Below are positions 54,034-63,002 of a stretch of 64,000 nt of DNA, piece by piece (position 1 is the first letter of the stretch; each line of letters opens with the position of its first letter). The stretch spans positions 62,001-126,000 of the forward strand of contig CAVZMO010000024.1 in the NCBI GenBank assembly GCA_963776195.1, read 5' to 3'. The position numbers and the translations under genes were made by a program. The stretch is from CAVZMO01 sp963776195. Lineage in GTDB: Bacteria; Nitrospirota; Thermodesulfovibrionia; Thermodesulfovibrionales; SM23-35. Below the pieces are notes generated by a model, which worked only from the letters and a program-made list of their open reading frames with translations, did no database searches and had not been told where the DNA came from.

Positions 54034-54965
54034 TCAATACGTTACGACATATGCGGTGTTATTTTTCACAATCACTTGCTCTTTGTCGAAACTGTCCCAA
54101 TTCCTACCTTTGAAAAAATATTTGGGGAGCATACTGCAATGCGTTATCCAGACGTTCGTACTGCTTCTGTATTAGATATCAGATAAATCGCGTTGTCCAA
54201 TATTTTGGCGAAATTGACGGAATTGAAATTTCTGTAGTATGCGGCAGAAAAAACAGGATGAACATATCTTATATAGGCGCCATTGAGCAAAAGCGAAATA
54301 AAGTATGCGGTAATCACGCCTCCCGCAAGAACAACAAAATTTCTTACAGAATTTCTCGTTTCGTACAGCAAGAAAACCAATGCCAAAGGGACAAAGAACC
54401 CGCCAAGACCCTGATAAATAAAGCCGATGGCGCTCACCACCATTAGGTAGAGAATAAAACTCTTAAGTGTAAGACTCGGGCCAAAAATTCTTACGGAAAG
54501 CGCCGTCAGGAACATAGCTATGGAAAACAACGGGAGTTGAAAAGAGAATACGAAATGCTCAAGGGCAAAAATGTTATTCAAAACCAAGACGGAAGACAGC
54601 GTAAAAAAAATTCTGCAGTAGAGAGAATCCTCTTTTTTGAGGGACAATGCCGTTCTTGATATATAAAACACAGAAAAAGAGAGAATGACGATAGATATGG
54701 CGGTGAAAAAAATCTGATACCGGATGAGATTAATTCCGTAGTGATCAACCAATAAAACAAAGAGTGCAGACAAAGGCCTGCCCGTAGAAGAATAATTTCT
54801 GGCCAAGTCCATCTGATCATAGAGGACAGTATAACTATCAGAACTATAATGTTTGATAAAGAAAAATTGGTATAGACAAACTTCAAGAAGAAGGATCAAC
54901 AGAAAAAGAAGTAAATCTTTTGCGGCGTCGGAACTTACCCGCAACGGTCTCTTAATCACGACCAT
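54034..54965 (-). pseudogene. GtrII-like membrane glycosyltransferase, internally deleted
   Basis: The first 268 codons form a polytopic protein (about seven helices) with the early acidic segment SDSYTVLYDQMDLARNYSSTGR and YQGLGGFF typical of GtrII-family sugar transferases of about 450-500 residues. After LISN the frame ends at 54144. In another frame the GtrII-type tail (HCSMLPKYFFKGRNWDSFDK) follows directly to a stop at 54034. So roughly 150 residues of the middle/C-terminal part are missing and the frame is shifted. As it stands it is not functional. Confidence 0.65.
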
Positions 54966-55003
54966 ATAATTTCTTCAGTTGTCATTCGAAATAACGCATC
55001 GCG

Positions 55004-57338
55004 TCATCCGCGAAATTTTCTGATCGCGTCATCGTATATCTTCAATATTTTTTCCATGTGATCTTCCATTGTTTCGATCCTGGTATTCTTCGCTCCTTGT
55101 GTTATCCTTTCCAGTATTGCGGGGTCTTCAAGAATAAGATTAATCTTGGCAGCCATGTCCCCTTCTCTATAAGGATTAAAGACAAACCCGTTGACTCCAT
55201 CTTTGATCGCCTCCGGTGCGCCGCCCAATGAAGAAGTTATGACCGGAACACCATGCAAAAGGGCCTCTCTAATAACCAAGGGATGGTTTTCCTCCCATAC
55301 CGACGGAAAAACCACAAGGTGAACGTCCGTAAGAATTTCTTTTAATTCATCGTTCCCCTTATATGGCCCCTTAAACAGGATGTCGACATCAGGATATTCC
55401 GTTGCCAACGTTTCAAGTCTATTCTGATAGACTCCATCCAATACCTTCCCGCAGAAAAGCATCTTAATATTCTGCCTCCTGCTTACAAACTTTAATTCTC
55501 TGAGGAGAATATCCGCGCCTTTCACCGGAGTAATGTTACCCAGATAGGCAAGCACCAGTCTTCCAGTAAACGGGGCATTGGCGATCTTCTCCTGAGGTTC
55601 GAACCCGTGAGGCACATACGTAATTTCACGAAATCCCTCGTCTTCGTATCTCTTTTTAAGATGTAAAGAAGGACTGATGACAAACGAAGGAAACGTGAGT
55701 TGTCTTTTCATAAACCTCAATCGGAATGAATGTTCCAGAATACCCCAGAGTTCGGGTGTCGGAAAATATACATCGGAATCGCGGGGTTCGGGACTTTTTA
55801 CCACAGGTCCTCTGTACAGGAATTTCTTGAGTTTCTGCTTCATTTCCGGTGACAGCCATGCCTTGATATTGAGAACGTCTCACGACGCGCATTTGAAGCA
55901 GTCTGTTTAACAGGGGAAATTTCGGAACCCCGGCCTGATTCGGCTGCGCAGGATCATAGCACGTTGCGCAGTAGATCCCCTCTGAGGGGCCGGGACATAT
56001 TCCTTCTGAAGGCCTTATGAGCTGGCTCCTGTTACACATGTACCAGTAGTCATGGAGAGTAAATACGCTTGGCACTTTCAGTTGATGTGCAATTTCAGGC
56101 AAGCGGGAGGAAAGATACGCAGTATGCTGAAAATGAACCAGGTCAGGTTTTTCAGCCCCCAAAATCCTGCCGAAAATGTTATCTATCGTGTGGTCCATGA
56201 AATATTCGATATATTTTGTGCAGTATTCGGGAGGATTATTGATCTTGATAATATCTATCCCTTCGTAGGCAGACTGCCGCACCTTATATCGCTTTTGGGT
56301 AATGTCTTTCACGGCAGATGCTACTTTTACCTCCCAGCCTTTCTCCATAAGTTTCTTGGCAAGGTTAAGAGTGTAATACTCGGTGCCTCCGACGCTCTCC
56401 GGGAAAAAGGACAGGATAACCATCAGAATCTTTTTCTTCTCGCCGCGCACTTTCTCCTCAAAGATATATTCACCCGTTTTCGACACGGTATCGATATGAA
56501 GGTCGGCCCCGGCCCTGAATCCTTTGAAAAAACCCATCCCCTGGGAAAATCTGTACAAGGGTATATGCAGGAGCCAGTATACGGAATATCTGTTTCGCAT
56601 CGCAAACAGCATGTCTTCTTTGATATGTTGGAAAAAGAACCTCGCGAACCTGAAAATCCCAAAGTGATATTTTGTCTCATTGAAGCTATTCACACTCTTA
56701 CTCTCAACATAGGCCCGTCTGCGAATATATTTCAGCGAAGGGGTGTGCGAGTGATAGACCCTAGCCGCGGGAATGTAATTGATCAGATAACCCGCATTCA
56801 TGACCTTCTTTGCCCATAAAAGGTCTTCGGCAGCAGATATTTCTTCATCGAATCTTATCTTTTCCCAGACAGTCCGCCGTATTGCAGCGTTTGCATTGGA
56901 GAACTTGTTGCCGTCGGGACCGATTTCAGGGAAGTGGTTGAAAATGTCCCTCGCCTGGGAGGGGCATGCCTCCGGCCAGGGGATATCCCTGCCAAAGGTG
57001 GCTGCGACTGAAGGCTCGGCAAAGGGTTTGACCATAAGATCGAGATAGTCGGTTTTTTCCGGCACAGAGTGGCCGCTGAGGTTGACGATGATTTCACCAG
57101 AGGCGTTTTCTATCCCGATATTCAAAGAACGGCCGAAAGAGAACTCCTCCGGATTCATGCGGATAATACGGCATCCGAAACTTTCTGCAGTCGCGACGGT
57201 GTCATCGGTGGAACCGGAATCGACCACAATGATCTCGACAGACCCCGCGTATCGCTCTTCTTTCAGACGCGATAAGACCTTGCCGAGATATTTTGATTCG
57301 TTCTTAGTCCTTATAACAACTGAAATACTATAAGCCAC
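55004..57338 (-). pseudogene. GT2-GT4 double glycosyltransferase with one frameshift
   Basis: Two overlapping frames join to one protein of about 775 residues. The first ~290 residues are a GT2 domain (VVIRTKNESKYLGKVLSRL, VVDSGSTDDTVATAESFG, NANAAIRRTVWEK). From about 305 a GT4 domain follows (ILMVILSFFPESVGGTEYYT; VHFQHTAYLSSRLPEIAHQL; LHDYWYMCNR), continued after the shift by YVPHGFEP, FPSVWEENHPLVIREALLHG. The shift lies near 55870-55880, where IKAWLSPEMKQKLKKF continues in the other frame. The start is GTG at 57338. If intact it would add two sugars in succession. Confidence 0.75.
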
Positions 57339-57436
57339 CTATGACCCCGACCTCTTCCAGCCGCACGAGATTTGGAGAATCCTGCATCCGATATAATATG
57401 GAACAACATATAATTATAGCACTTGCAATTCGGAAA

Positions 57437-58170
57437 TCGGAACCGCCCGTATTGCGCCGCGTAAAATGTAACCGTATGGGCAATCATTGCGCCATTTACA
57501 ATGTAACCCTGCTGATTTCGCAAAAAAGTAAAGAAAGAGGGTTACAAAAAAGAGGGTTACAAAATGAGCAGAGAAGCGATACGGGAGTATTTCAAGTCAA
57601 TCCATATCCACTACCAGAAGGCGTCCAAGGAACTGAAGCAGTTAATATTGAACGAATTCTGTGCCACGACCGGATACAATCGGAAGTATGCTATTCGGAA
57701 GCTCAATGGACCTTTGGGGAAGGAAGCGGTCAATACAACGAACGACCTATACCGGCATGAACTCAGGCTGTTTATGAACCTGTTCTTGTTTTCGATGAAA
57801 CTCCCGAGAAAAAAGGGCTCAAGGCTCACCAGAGTGTACGATCAGCCAAAAACCCCGCCTCAGCGGGTCGTGGAGTCAAGACAGGGAGATCCGGAAAAAA
57901 TAGAAACACTGAAAAAGCTCAAGGATAGTATCAGTCCTTTTTCCCTTGCACAAATTATCGAAACCAAACTTGAGCGGATATATAAACTTGCAGATCATAG
58001 GCAGAGCCCCAATATGGTTCAATCTGAACAGAGTTTTCAAAAACCCCTGTCGAAGGTCGAACGTGAAACGATAGCTGCCTTGTCACGCATCTTCCCGGGT
58101 CCATCTCTATAGGCGATCCAAGGAAGAAAAAGCAACGCTAACATGAGTCCCCATGGTTACTTTTTAAATG
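57437..58170 (+). mobile_element. Insertion-sequence remnant
   Basis: The stretch carries a transposase-like frame flanked by TGTAACC-type sequence on the left (around 57465-57515) and GGTTACTTTTTAAATG on the right (58155-58170), which could be the opposed ends. The limits are approximate and no target duplication was identified. A duplicated AAGAGGGTTACAAAA lies just before the coding start. Confidence 0.4.
57564..58112 (+). pseudogene. Integrase-type transposase lacking its catalytic core
   Basis: The 182-codon frame has an N-terminal part (REYFKSIHIHYQKASKELKQL, LNEFCATTGYNRKYAIRKLNGP) typical of integrase-core transposases that also bind DNA, then a C-terminal helix part (KLKDSISPFSLAQIIETKLERI). 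The DDE core of about 200 residues that belongs between them is absent. An active copy would be about 400 residues. A deleted, inactive copy is the likely status. Confidence 0.65.
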
Positions 58171-58430
58171 TCTCAATGATAACAGCCAAAGTTATTCTTA
58201 AATGGCTTGACAGGCCAAGAGATATGTTGCTTCCAAGAGGTGGCGCTTCAAAGCAACAAAAAACCTTATGGGACCTCCTTTCCCGGCGGAATCCATGAAC
58301 AACGCGGCCGGCAATGGCAGCACTTCTTCCCCGGGTTGTGATAAACTAATTTTCAGTTGCAAAGTCTTATTTCGTTCCCTGGCGGATGCGACGGAAAGCC
58401 TTGCGTCGAGCACAATTGGAGGTAGAAAAG

Positions 58431-59204
58431 ATGCGGTGTCCATTTTTTAGAAAACCAAAAATAAAATACTGTGATGACCTCATTGTCGATGTCGGAATGC
58501 ATCGCGGGAATGATACTGATTTTTATCTTAAGAAGGGCTTCAGAGTCGCTGCCATTGAAGCAAATCCTTCACATGTCGAAAAAGCAAAGGAAAGATTTTC
58601 AGCGGAAATCGGAAAAGGACTGCTCACAATTTATAATATAGGCATAGCAAAGGAAGAAGGCGTATTTGACTTTTATATTAACGAGGATAAAGACGACTGG
58701 TGTTCATTTGATAGGATTTGGGGCACAAAGCAAAATGAAGGGGTTGATACAAAATGGAGAACCGAAAAAATCAAATGCACTCAATTGAATAAAATTCTGG
58801 AAGAAACAGGGGTGCCATATTATTTGAAAGTTGATATTGAAGGATACGATATATACTGTATTGAGGCCCTTCATAAACTCGACAAATTACCGCGTTTTGT
58901 TTCGACGGAAGCAATCCATATTGATATACTATGTCATTTAAGGGCCCTCGGCTATAATGAGTTCCAGTTTGTAAATCAAAGGCTTCTTCCGCTCGTTAAG
59001 TGCCCTAATCCCCCGCGCGAAGGCAATTATGTGGATGCTGTTTTTGACGGTTTTAGTTCGGGCTTGTTCGGTAATGAGCTGCCTTCAGATGAATGGATGG
59101 GAATAGAAGATATGACTTACAATTACCTTCACTTCATCAAAGGTTTTCCTGAAAGAGGCAATTTAGAGGAAGGATGGTATGACTTCCATGCTAAACTGTG
59201 GTAA
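58431..59204 (+). CDS. FkbM-family methyltransferase (c)
   Basis: About 257 residues from the ATG at 58431, with a GGAGG site 8 bp upstream; the frame open to 58386 adds an unlikely basic leader. Motifs: DLIVDVGMHRGNDTDFYLKKG, VAAIEANPSHV, YYLKVDIEGYDIYCIEAL. The acceptor side differs from FkbM genes a and b. It is alone on the plus strand next to the transposase remnant. In the 318 bases upstream (58113-58430) I see only an inverted repeat (TGTTGCTT...AAGCAACA) and no gene. Confidence 0.85.
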   Translation: MRCPFFRKPKIKYCDDLIVDVGMHRGNDTDFYLKKGFRVAAIEANPSHVEKAKERFSAEIGKGLLTIYNIGIAKEEGVFDFYINEDKDDWCSFDRIWGTKQNEGVDTKWRTEKIKCTQLNKILEETGVPYYLKVDIEGYDIYCIEALHKLDKLPRFVSTEAIHIDILCHLRALGYNEFQFVNQRLLPLVKCPNPPREGNYVDAVFDGFSSGLFGNELPSDEWMGIEDMTYNYLHFIKGFPERGNLEEGWYDFHAKLW

Positions 59205-59281
59205 TGTCACTTTCCCGAATTATTCAGCGACGGAGGCACGCCGTCTGCTCTTAATGAGCACGTAGATGTAGCCGCCGGCCG

Positions 59282-60655
59282 ATGATGCAAACAGAAAAAT
59301 ATCAGAATTACAAGATCGGCTCTGCCGCCGGAGCCGGGAAGGGCGGCATCTCCCTGCCGGAGGCGGTCTCACTCGTGATCACCAGCATGATTGGAGTGGG
59401 GGTGTTCACGTCGGTCGGCTTCCAATTGCTGGGGCTGCCCTCCGCCTTTCCGATCCTCCTGCTTTGGGTAGTCGGCGGGGTTGTGTCGCTCTGCGGCGCG
59501 CTTTGTTATGCGGAGTTGGTAGCCATGATCCCTCGCTCCGGAGGTGAATATCATTTGCTGCGCGAGGCTTACCATCCTATGATTGGGTTTCTCGCCGGCT
59601 GGATTTCGATGACCGCCGGCTTCGCTGCCCCCATCTCCTCCATCTCAATGGTCTTTGGCAAGTATCTTCACAGCCTGGGCATGCCCTTTGCCCAGAAGCT
59701 GATGGCCGGCGGCTTGATTCTGATGATTGCGGGCGTTTATCTCGGTAATCTGCGATTGGGCGGTCGGTTCCTGACCGCGACCACCTCCCTTAAGGTGACT
59801 CTGATCATGGCTTTTCTCGCGGGTGCGGTTCTCCTCTCCCATGGCCAAAGCGCATCGCTGGCGCCCAAGGCGGGTGATGCCGCACTGGTAGCCAGTCCCG
59901 GTTTCGCCGGTTCGCTGGTATATGTCATGTTTGCCTATCTCGGCTGGAATGGGGCCGCTTACGTCGCAGGAGAGGTCAGAAACCCGCAACGCATTATTCC
60001 TCTTGCGTTCATACTGGGCATTGTCATCGTTATGGCGCTCTACGTTGCGCTCAACGCCGTCTTTCTCTGGCGTGCGCCCTGGGCCGAAATGCAAGGCAAG
60101 GAAGAGGCCGCGCTCATTGCGGCGAAGACAATTTTTGGAGAGACGGGCGGCTGGTGGATGGGCGCACTCATTGCGTTTGGAACCGTTTCCACGGTGGCAG
60201 GATTTACGTTCGCAGGATCGCGCGTCAGCCAGCGCATAGGACAGGATTTTTCCGGCGTCGGCTTCCTAGGCAGAGTCAACCGTTTCGGAGCGCCCTGGGT
60301 CGCAGTGCTGGTGCAAACGGCCATTGCACTGCTTATGCTTTTTTCGGGTACGTTCGATCAGGTGACCAACTATATGATGTGCCAGTTGACCCTTTGTTCG
60401 ATGCTGGCGGTCCTGGCTGTGATTGTCATGCGCTGGCGGCTGCCACGGGCAGAACGCCCTTTCCGCGTGCCCCTCTATCCATTGCCCGCATTGATTTTTC
60501 TGGGCATGTCCTCATGGATGCTCGTCTTCTGGGTACGATCGAGGCAGGCTGAATCGGCGTTGGGACTGCTGACACTGGTGGTTGGAGTTGTTCTTTATTT
60601 GCTCATGACCGCTTCAAATGCGAGAGCCGGCCGCAGGCATTGCGCACGGGATTGA
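59282..60655 (+). CDS. APC-family amino-acid permease
   Basis: 457 residues with twelve hydrophobic segments. The APC signature is at the start of helix 1 (ISLPEAVSLVITSMIGVGVFTSVGFQLLG), followed by the helix-2/3 AELVAMIPRSGGEYHLLREAYHP. These carriers import or exchange amino acids or related cations. The gene is visibly GC-richer than the glycan genes around it, and no other gene shares its transcription direction nearby, so recent acquisition is likely. No clear ribosome-binding site before the ATG 59282; a second ATG follows at once. Confidence 0.85.
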   Translation: MMQTEKYQNYKIGSAAGAGKGGISLPEAVSLVITSMIGVGVFTSVGFQLLGLPSAFPILLLWVVGGVVSLCGALCYAELVAMIPRSGGEYHLLREAYHPMIGFLAGWISMTAGFAAPISSISMVFGKYLHSLGMPFAQKLMAGGLILMIAGVYLGNLRLGGRFLTATTSLKVTLIMAFLAGAVLLSHGQSASLAPKAGDAALVASPGFAGSLVYVMFAYLGWNGAAYVAGEVRNPQRIIPLAFILGIVIVMALYVALNAVFLWRAPWAEMQGKEEAALIAAKTIFGETGGWWMGALIAFGTVSTVAGFTFAGSRVSQRIGQDFSGVGFLGRVNRFGAPWVAVLVQTAIALLMLFSGTFDQVTNYMMCQLTLCSMLAVLAVIVMRWRLPRAERPFRVPLYPLPALIFLGMSSWMLVFWVRSRQAESALGLLTLVVGVVLYLLMTASNARAGRRHCARD

Positions 60656-60673
60656 GGGCGATGTCACAATGCC

Positions 60674-62209
60674 TCAGTGAACATTTCTGTACAGGCGGTC
60701 CGCGTCGCCTTCTACAACCCGGATTCCTGCCCGCTCAATGAGTTCGCCTGTGACTGTCCAGAGCCTGGTAATAGCGTTGTTGTAATCGACGAGCGCCTGA
60801 ATCTGGTTGTTCTTCGCATTCATTAAGTCGCTTTCCGCGTCAAATACGTCCTTGGTCGTCGACAGGCCGACTTCATTCTTCCGGATAAACGCACGGAGAC
60901 GATCCTCGGCAAACGCCCTGCCGCGGTCGGTCACTTCGATCTGTTTATAACTGGACGTAATCGCCCTGATTGCAGCGCGCACGTCATTGCCGGCGCTCTC
61001 CTCCAGGGCCTTTATCTGAAGTGCGGTCTGCTCGGCCTTCAGGCGGCTCTTGCGGTAGTCGTTCTCAGCGCTGTTATTCCCGATCGGATAGGTCAGGTTC
61101 AAACCAACGCTCCAGGTCGGGACCTTTTCGATAGTGCGAAGATACGTGCTGTCGAGGCTTGTCAGAAAAGTTGTTGCGCTCAGGGACAGATCCGGCAGAA
61201 TTCTATTGCGGTTGATACGGGACTGAAGTTCGGCAATTTCTAGGTTTTTCTTCTGCTCCAGAATGTCGTAACGGTTCAGTGCCTGACGGATCTTCTCGGT
61301 TTCATTCACATCGAAGCGGTCGTGTTGCGGCACATCGACAACAACTATATCCACGCCGACAGGCAACTGTAACAACAGCCTGAGGGCGTCGACCTGGTCC
61401 TGGACCAGCTTTTCTGCGTCGATGAGGTCTTTCTCACGAGAGGAAACGCCGAATTCGGCATTGAGGATCTCCATCGAAGGCAAAATGCCTGCTTTGACCC
61501 TTGCCCGGGTGTCGTTAAGGATTTTCCGCGCAAGAGCAAGAGACACCTTCCTGACTTGCACTGCCTCGCGGAGACTGTAGAGTTTAAAATATTCCGTGCG
61601 TACCTGAGACACGATCGCCGTGAGACGATTGTTAAAATGCTCCATTGATGCATACTTTGAGAGACGTGACACGGTTATGTTCAGCTCGGTATTCTCGCGG
61701 CCGAAATTCTTCAGTAGCGGCTGGGTTAATGTAAAGCCGGCGTTGGTTTGCCAGTAGCTGCTGAGGAAGCTGCCCGGCATGGGCGCATTCGCAAAGGTTG
61801 TATTCGTATAAGTGTTGTTGAAAACCGCCGCTATGGTGCCGCCTGTCCAGAGGAGCCGGCTGAGAGAAGAATTGAGACCAACCGTCTGAATGTCTGTCTG
61901 GACATTCCCGTCCCCGGATGAAGGATTGGACGAGCCGGGTGCGGAAGCGGGTGAGACGCTCGTGGTTGCGACAGCGATGGGAGAAAAGTTGTAGGCAGCC
62001 TGCAACGTAAGGGACGGATCGTAGATTGCCCGACTGCGCTGGACATCGGCCTCGAACTGGGCCACGTTGTAAATCTCGGCCCGCAGGTCGAGATTCTTCT
62101 CGACCGCCGTCTTGATAGCATCGCTCAAGGTAAGCCTCGCGACGTTTTCCCCGGCATGGGCATCAGTGAAAACACATGCTAGCAGAATAATGGCGAAAAG
62201 CTTTTTCAC
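60674..62209 (-). CDS. TolC-family outer-membrane channel protein
   Basis: About 511 residues. GTG at 62209 is chosen because it gives a clean signal peptide (residues 1-20, ending DAHAGEN) and an AAAGGA site; it overlaps the upstream stop in GTGA. Two OEP repeats (about 25-230 and 255-490) with ARLTLSDAIKTAVEKNLDL, RAKVKAGILPSMEILNAE-like and a final LVDYNNAITRLWTVTGEL match TolC proteins. It forms a trimeric outer-membrane tunnel, here most likely with the MacB-type permease encoded upstream on the same strand. Confidence 0.9.
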   Translation of the reverse strand: MKKLFAIILLACVFTDAHAGENVARLTLSDAIKTAVEKNLDLRAEIYNVAQFEADVQRSRAIYDPSLTLQAAYNFSPIAVATTSVSPASAPGSSNPSSGDGNVQTDIQTVGLNSSLSRLLWTGGTIAAVFNNTYTNTTFANAPMPGSFLSSYWQTNAGFTLTQPLLKNFGRENTELNITVSRLSKYASMEHFNNRLTAIVSQVRTEYFKLYSLREAVQVRKVSLALARKILNDTRARVKAGILPSMEILNAEFGVSSREKDLIDAEKLVQDQVDALRLLLQLPVGVDIVVVDVPQHDRFDVNETEKIRQALNRYDILEQKKNLEIAELQSRINRNRILPDLSLSATTFLTSLDSTYLRTIEKVPTWSVGLNLTYPIGNNSAENDYRKSRLKAEQTALQIKALEESAGNDVRAAIRAITSSYKQIEVTDRGRAFAEDRLRAFIRKNEVGLSTTKDVFDAESDLMNAKNNQIQALVDYNNAITRLWTVTGELIERAGIRVVEGDADRLYRNVH

Positions 62210-62919
62210 GTTTTCAATCCTTTCAAAATGTGGCACACAGACTCTGCCTTTTCAACAGCCCGATGGCAGAGTTTATCAAATAAGGGAAGCTTAAGCAATT
62301 CCGGTAAAGAAGAAATGTGATAATCGGCATCTGTCAATTCGGATGCATTGCCGAAGCCATAGCTGCAACCAACTGTGACGACTCCGGCATGCTTCCCGGC
62401 GAGAATGTCATTCATGCCGTCGCCGACGACGATGCCCTCGCGGGCTTCCAGATGGAAATCCCGGAGAAGCTTCAGAATCGGTTCAGGCGACGGTTTGCGG
62501 AAAGGAAGAGAGTCAGGTCCCAGAATAGCTGAAAAATAAACATCCATTCCGAGACTCCTCAGGAGTTTGCGGGAAAGACTTGAATGTTTGTTGGAGAATA
62601 TCGCCATGAGAACTCCGTTTTTTTTCAGTTCTGCAAGCGTGTCCGCCACTCCGGGATAGACGCGGGCCGATGCCGACAGATGGTCCTCGTTGTAAGAGAA
62701 ATACTCTGTCCGCGCCCGTTCCAGTTCCGCCGGGCCTGCTTCCGGAAGCGCTCGATCGACAAGCCGTTCACCGCTTCCTAATATCTCCCTTACCTCGCAT
62801 AGCGTAAACTGAGGGAGTCCGAAAACCTTACGGACATGATTGACGGCAGCAGCGAGATCGTCGAGCGAATCGACTAGAGTTCCATCAAGATCGAAGATAA
62901 CAAGTTTAATATACTGCAT
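62206..62919 (-). CDS. HAD-superfamily phosphatase (phosphoglycolate phosphatase-like)
   Basis: 237 residues with the HAD motifs: DLDGTLVDS (Asp10, Asp12), SNKH (motif II, near residue 110), KPSPEPIL (motif III Lys) and VVGDGMNDILAG (motif IV). The helical cap matches phosphoglycolate phosphatase. It overlaps the TolC gene start by 4 bp (GTGA), so the two are coupled, although the enzyme has no obvious link to efflux. Its ATG is at 62919, 83 bp after the MacB-type gene. Confidence 0.88.
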   Translation of the reverse strand: MQYIKLVIFDLDGTLVDSLDDLAAAVNHVRKVFGLPQFTLCEVREILGSGERLVDRALPEAGPAELERARTEYFSYNEDHLSASARVYPGVADTLAELKKNGVLMAIFSNKHSSLSRKLLRSLGMDVYFSAILGPDSLPFRKPSPEPILKLLRDFHLEAREGIVVGDGMNDILAGKHAGVVTVGCSYGFGNASELTDADYHISSLPELLKLPLFDKLCHRAVEKAESVCHILKGLKT

Positions 62920-63002
62920 TTTCAGTTACATAAGAACAAAAAACATGTCTCTCACAGAGCCGCAAAGTGCGCAAAGAAAACATAATCCCCGAAGTTCGTT
63001 CA

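Noticed and set aside
58198..58443. 81-codon minus-strand frame in the gap before the FkbM gene
   Set aside because: No ribosome-binding site or recognisable domain, and it overlaps the promoter/leader of the plus-strand gene.
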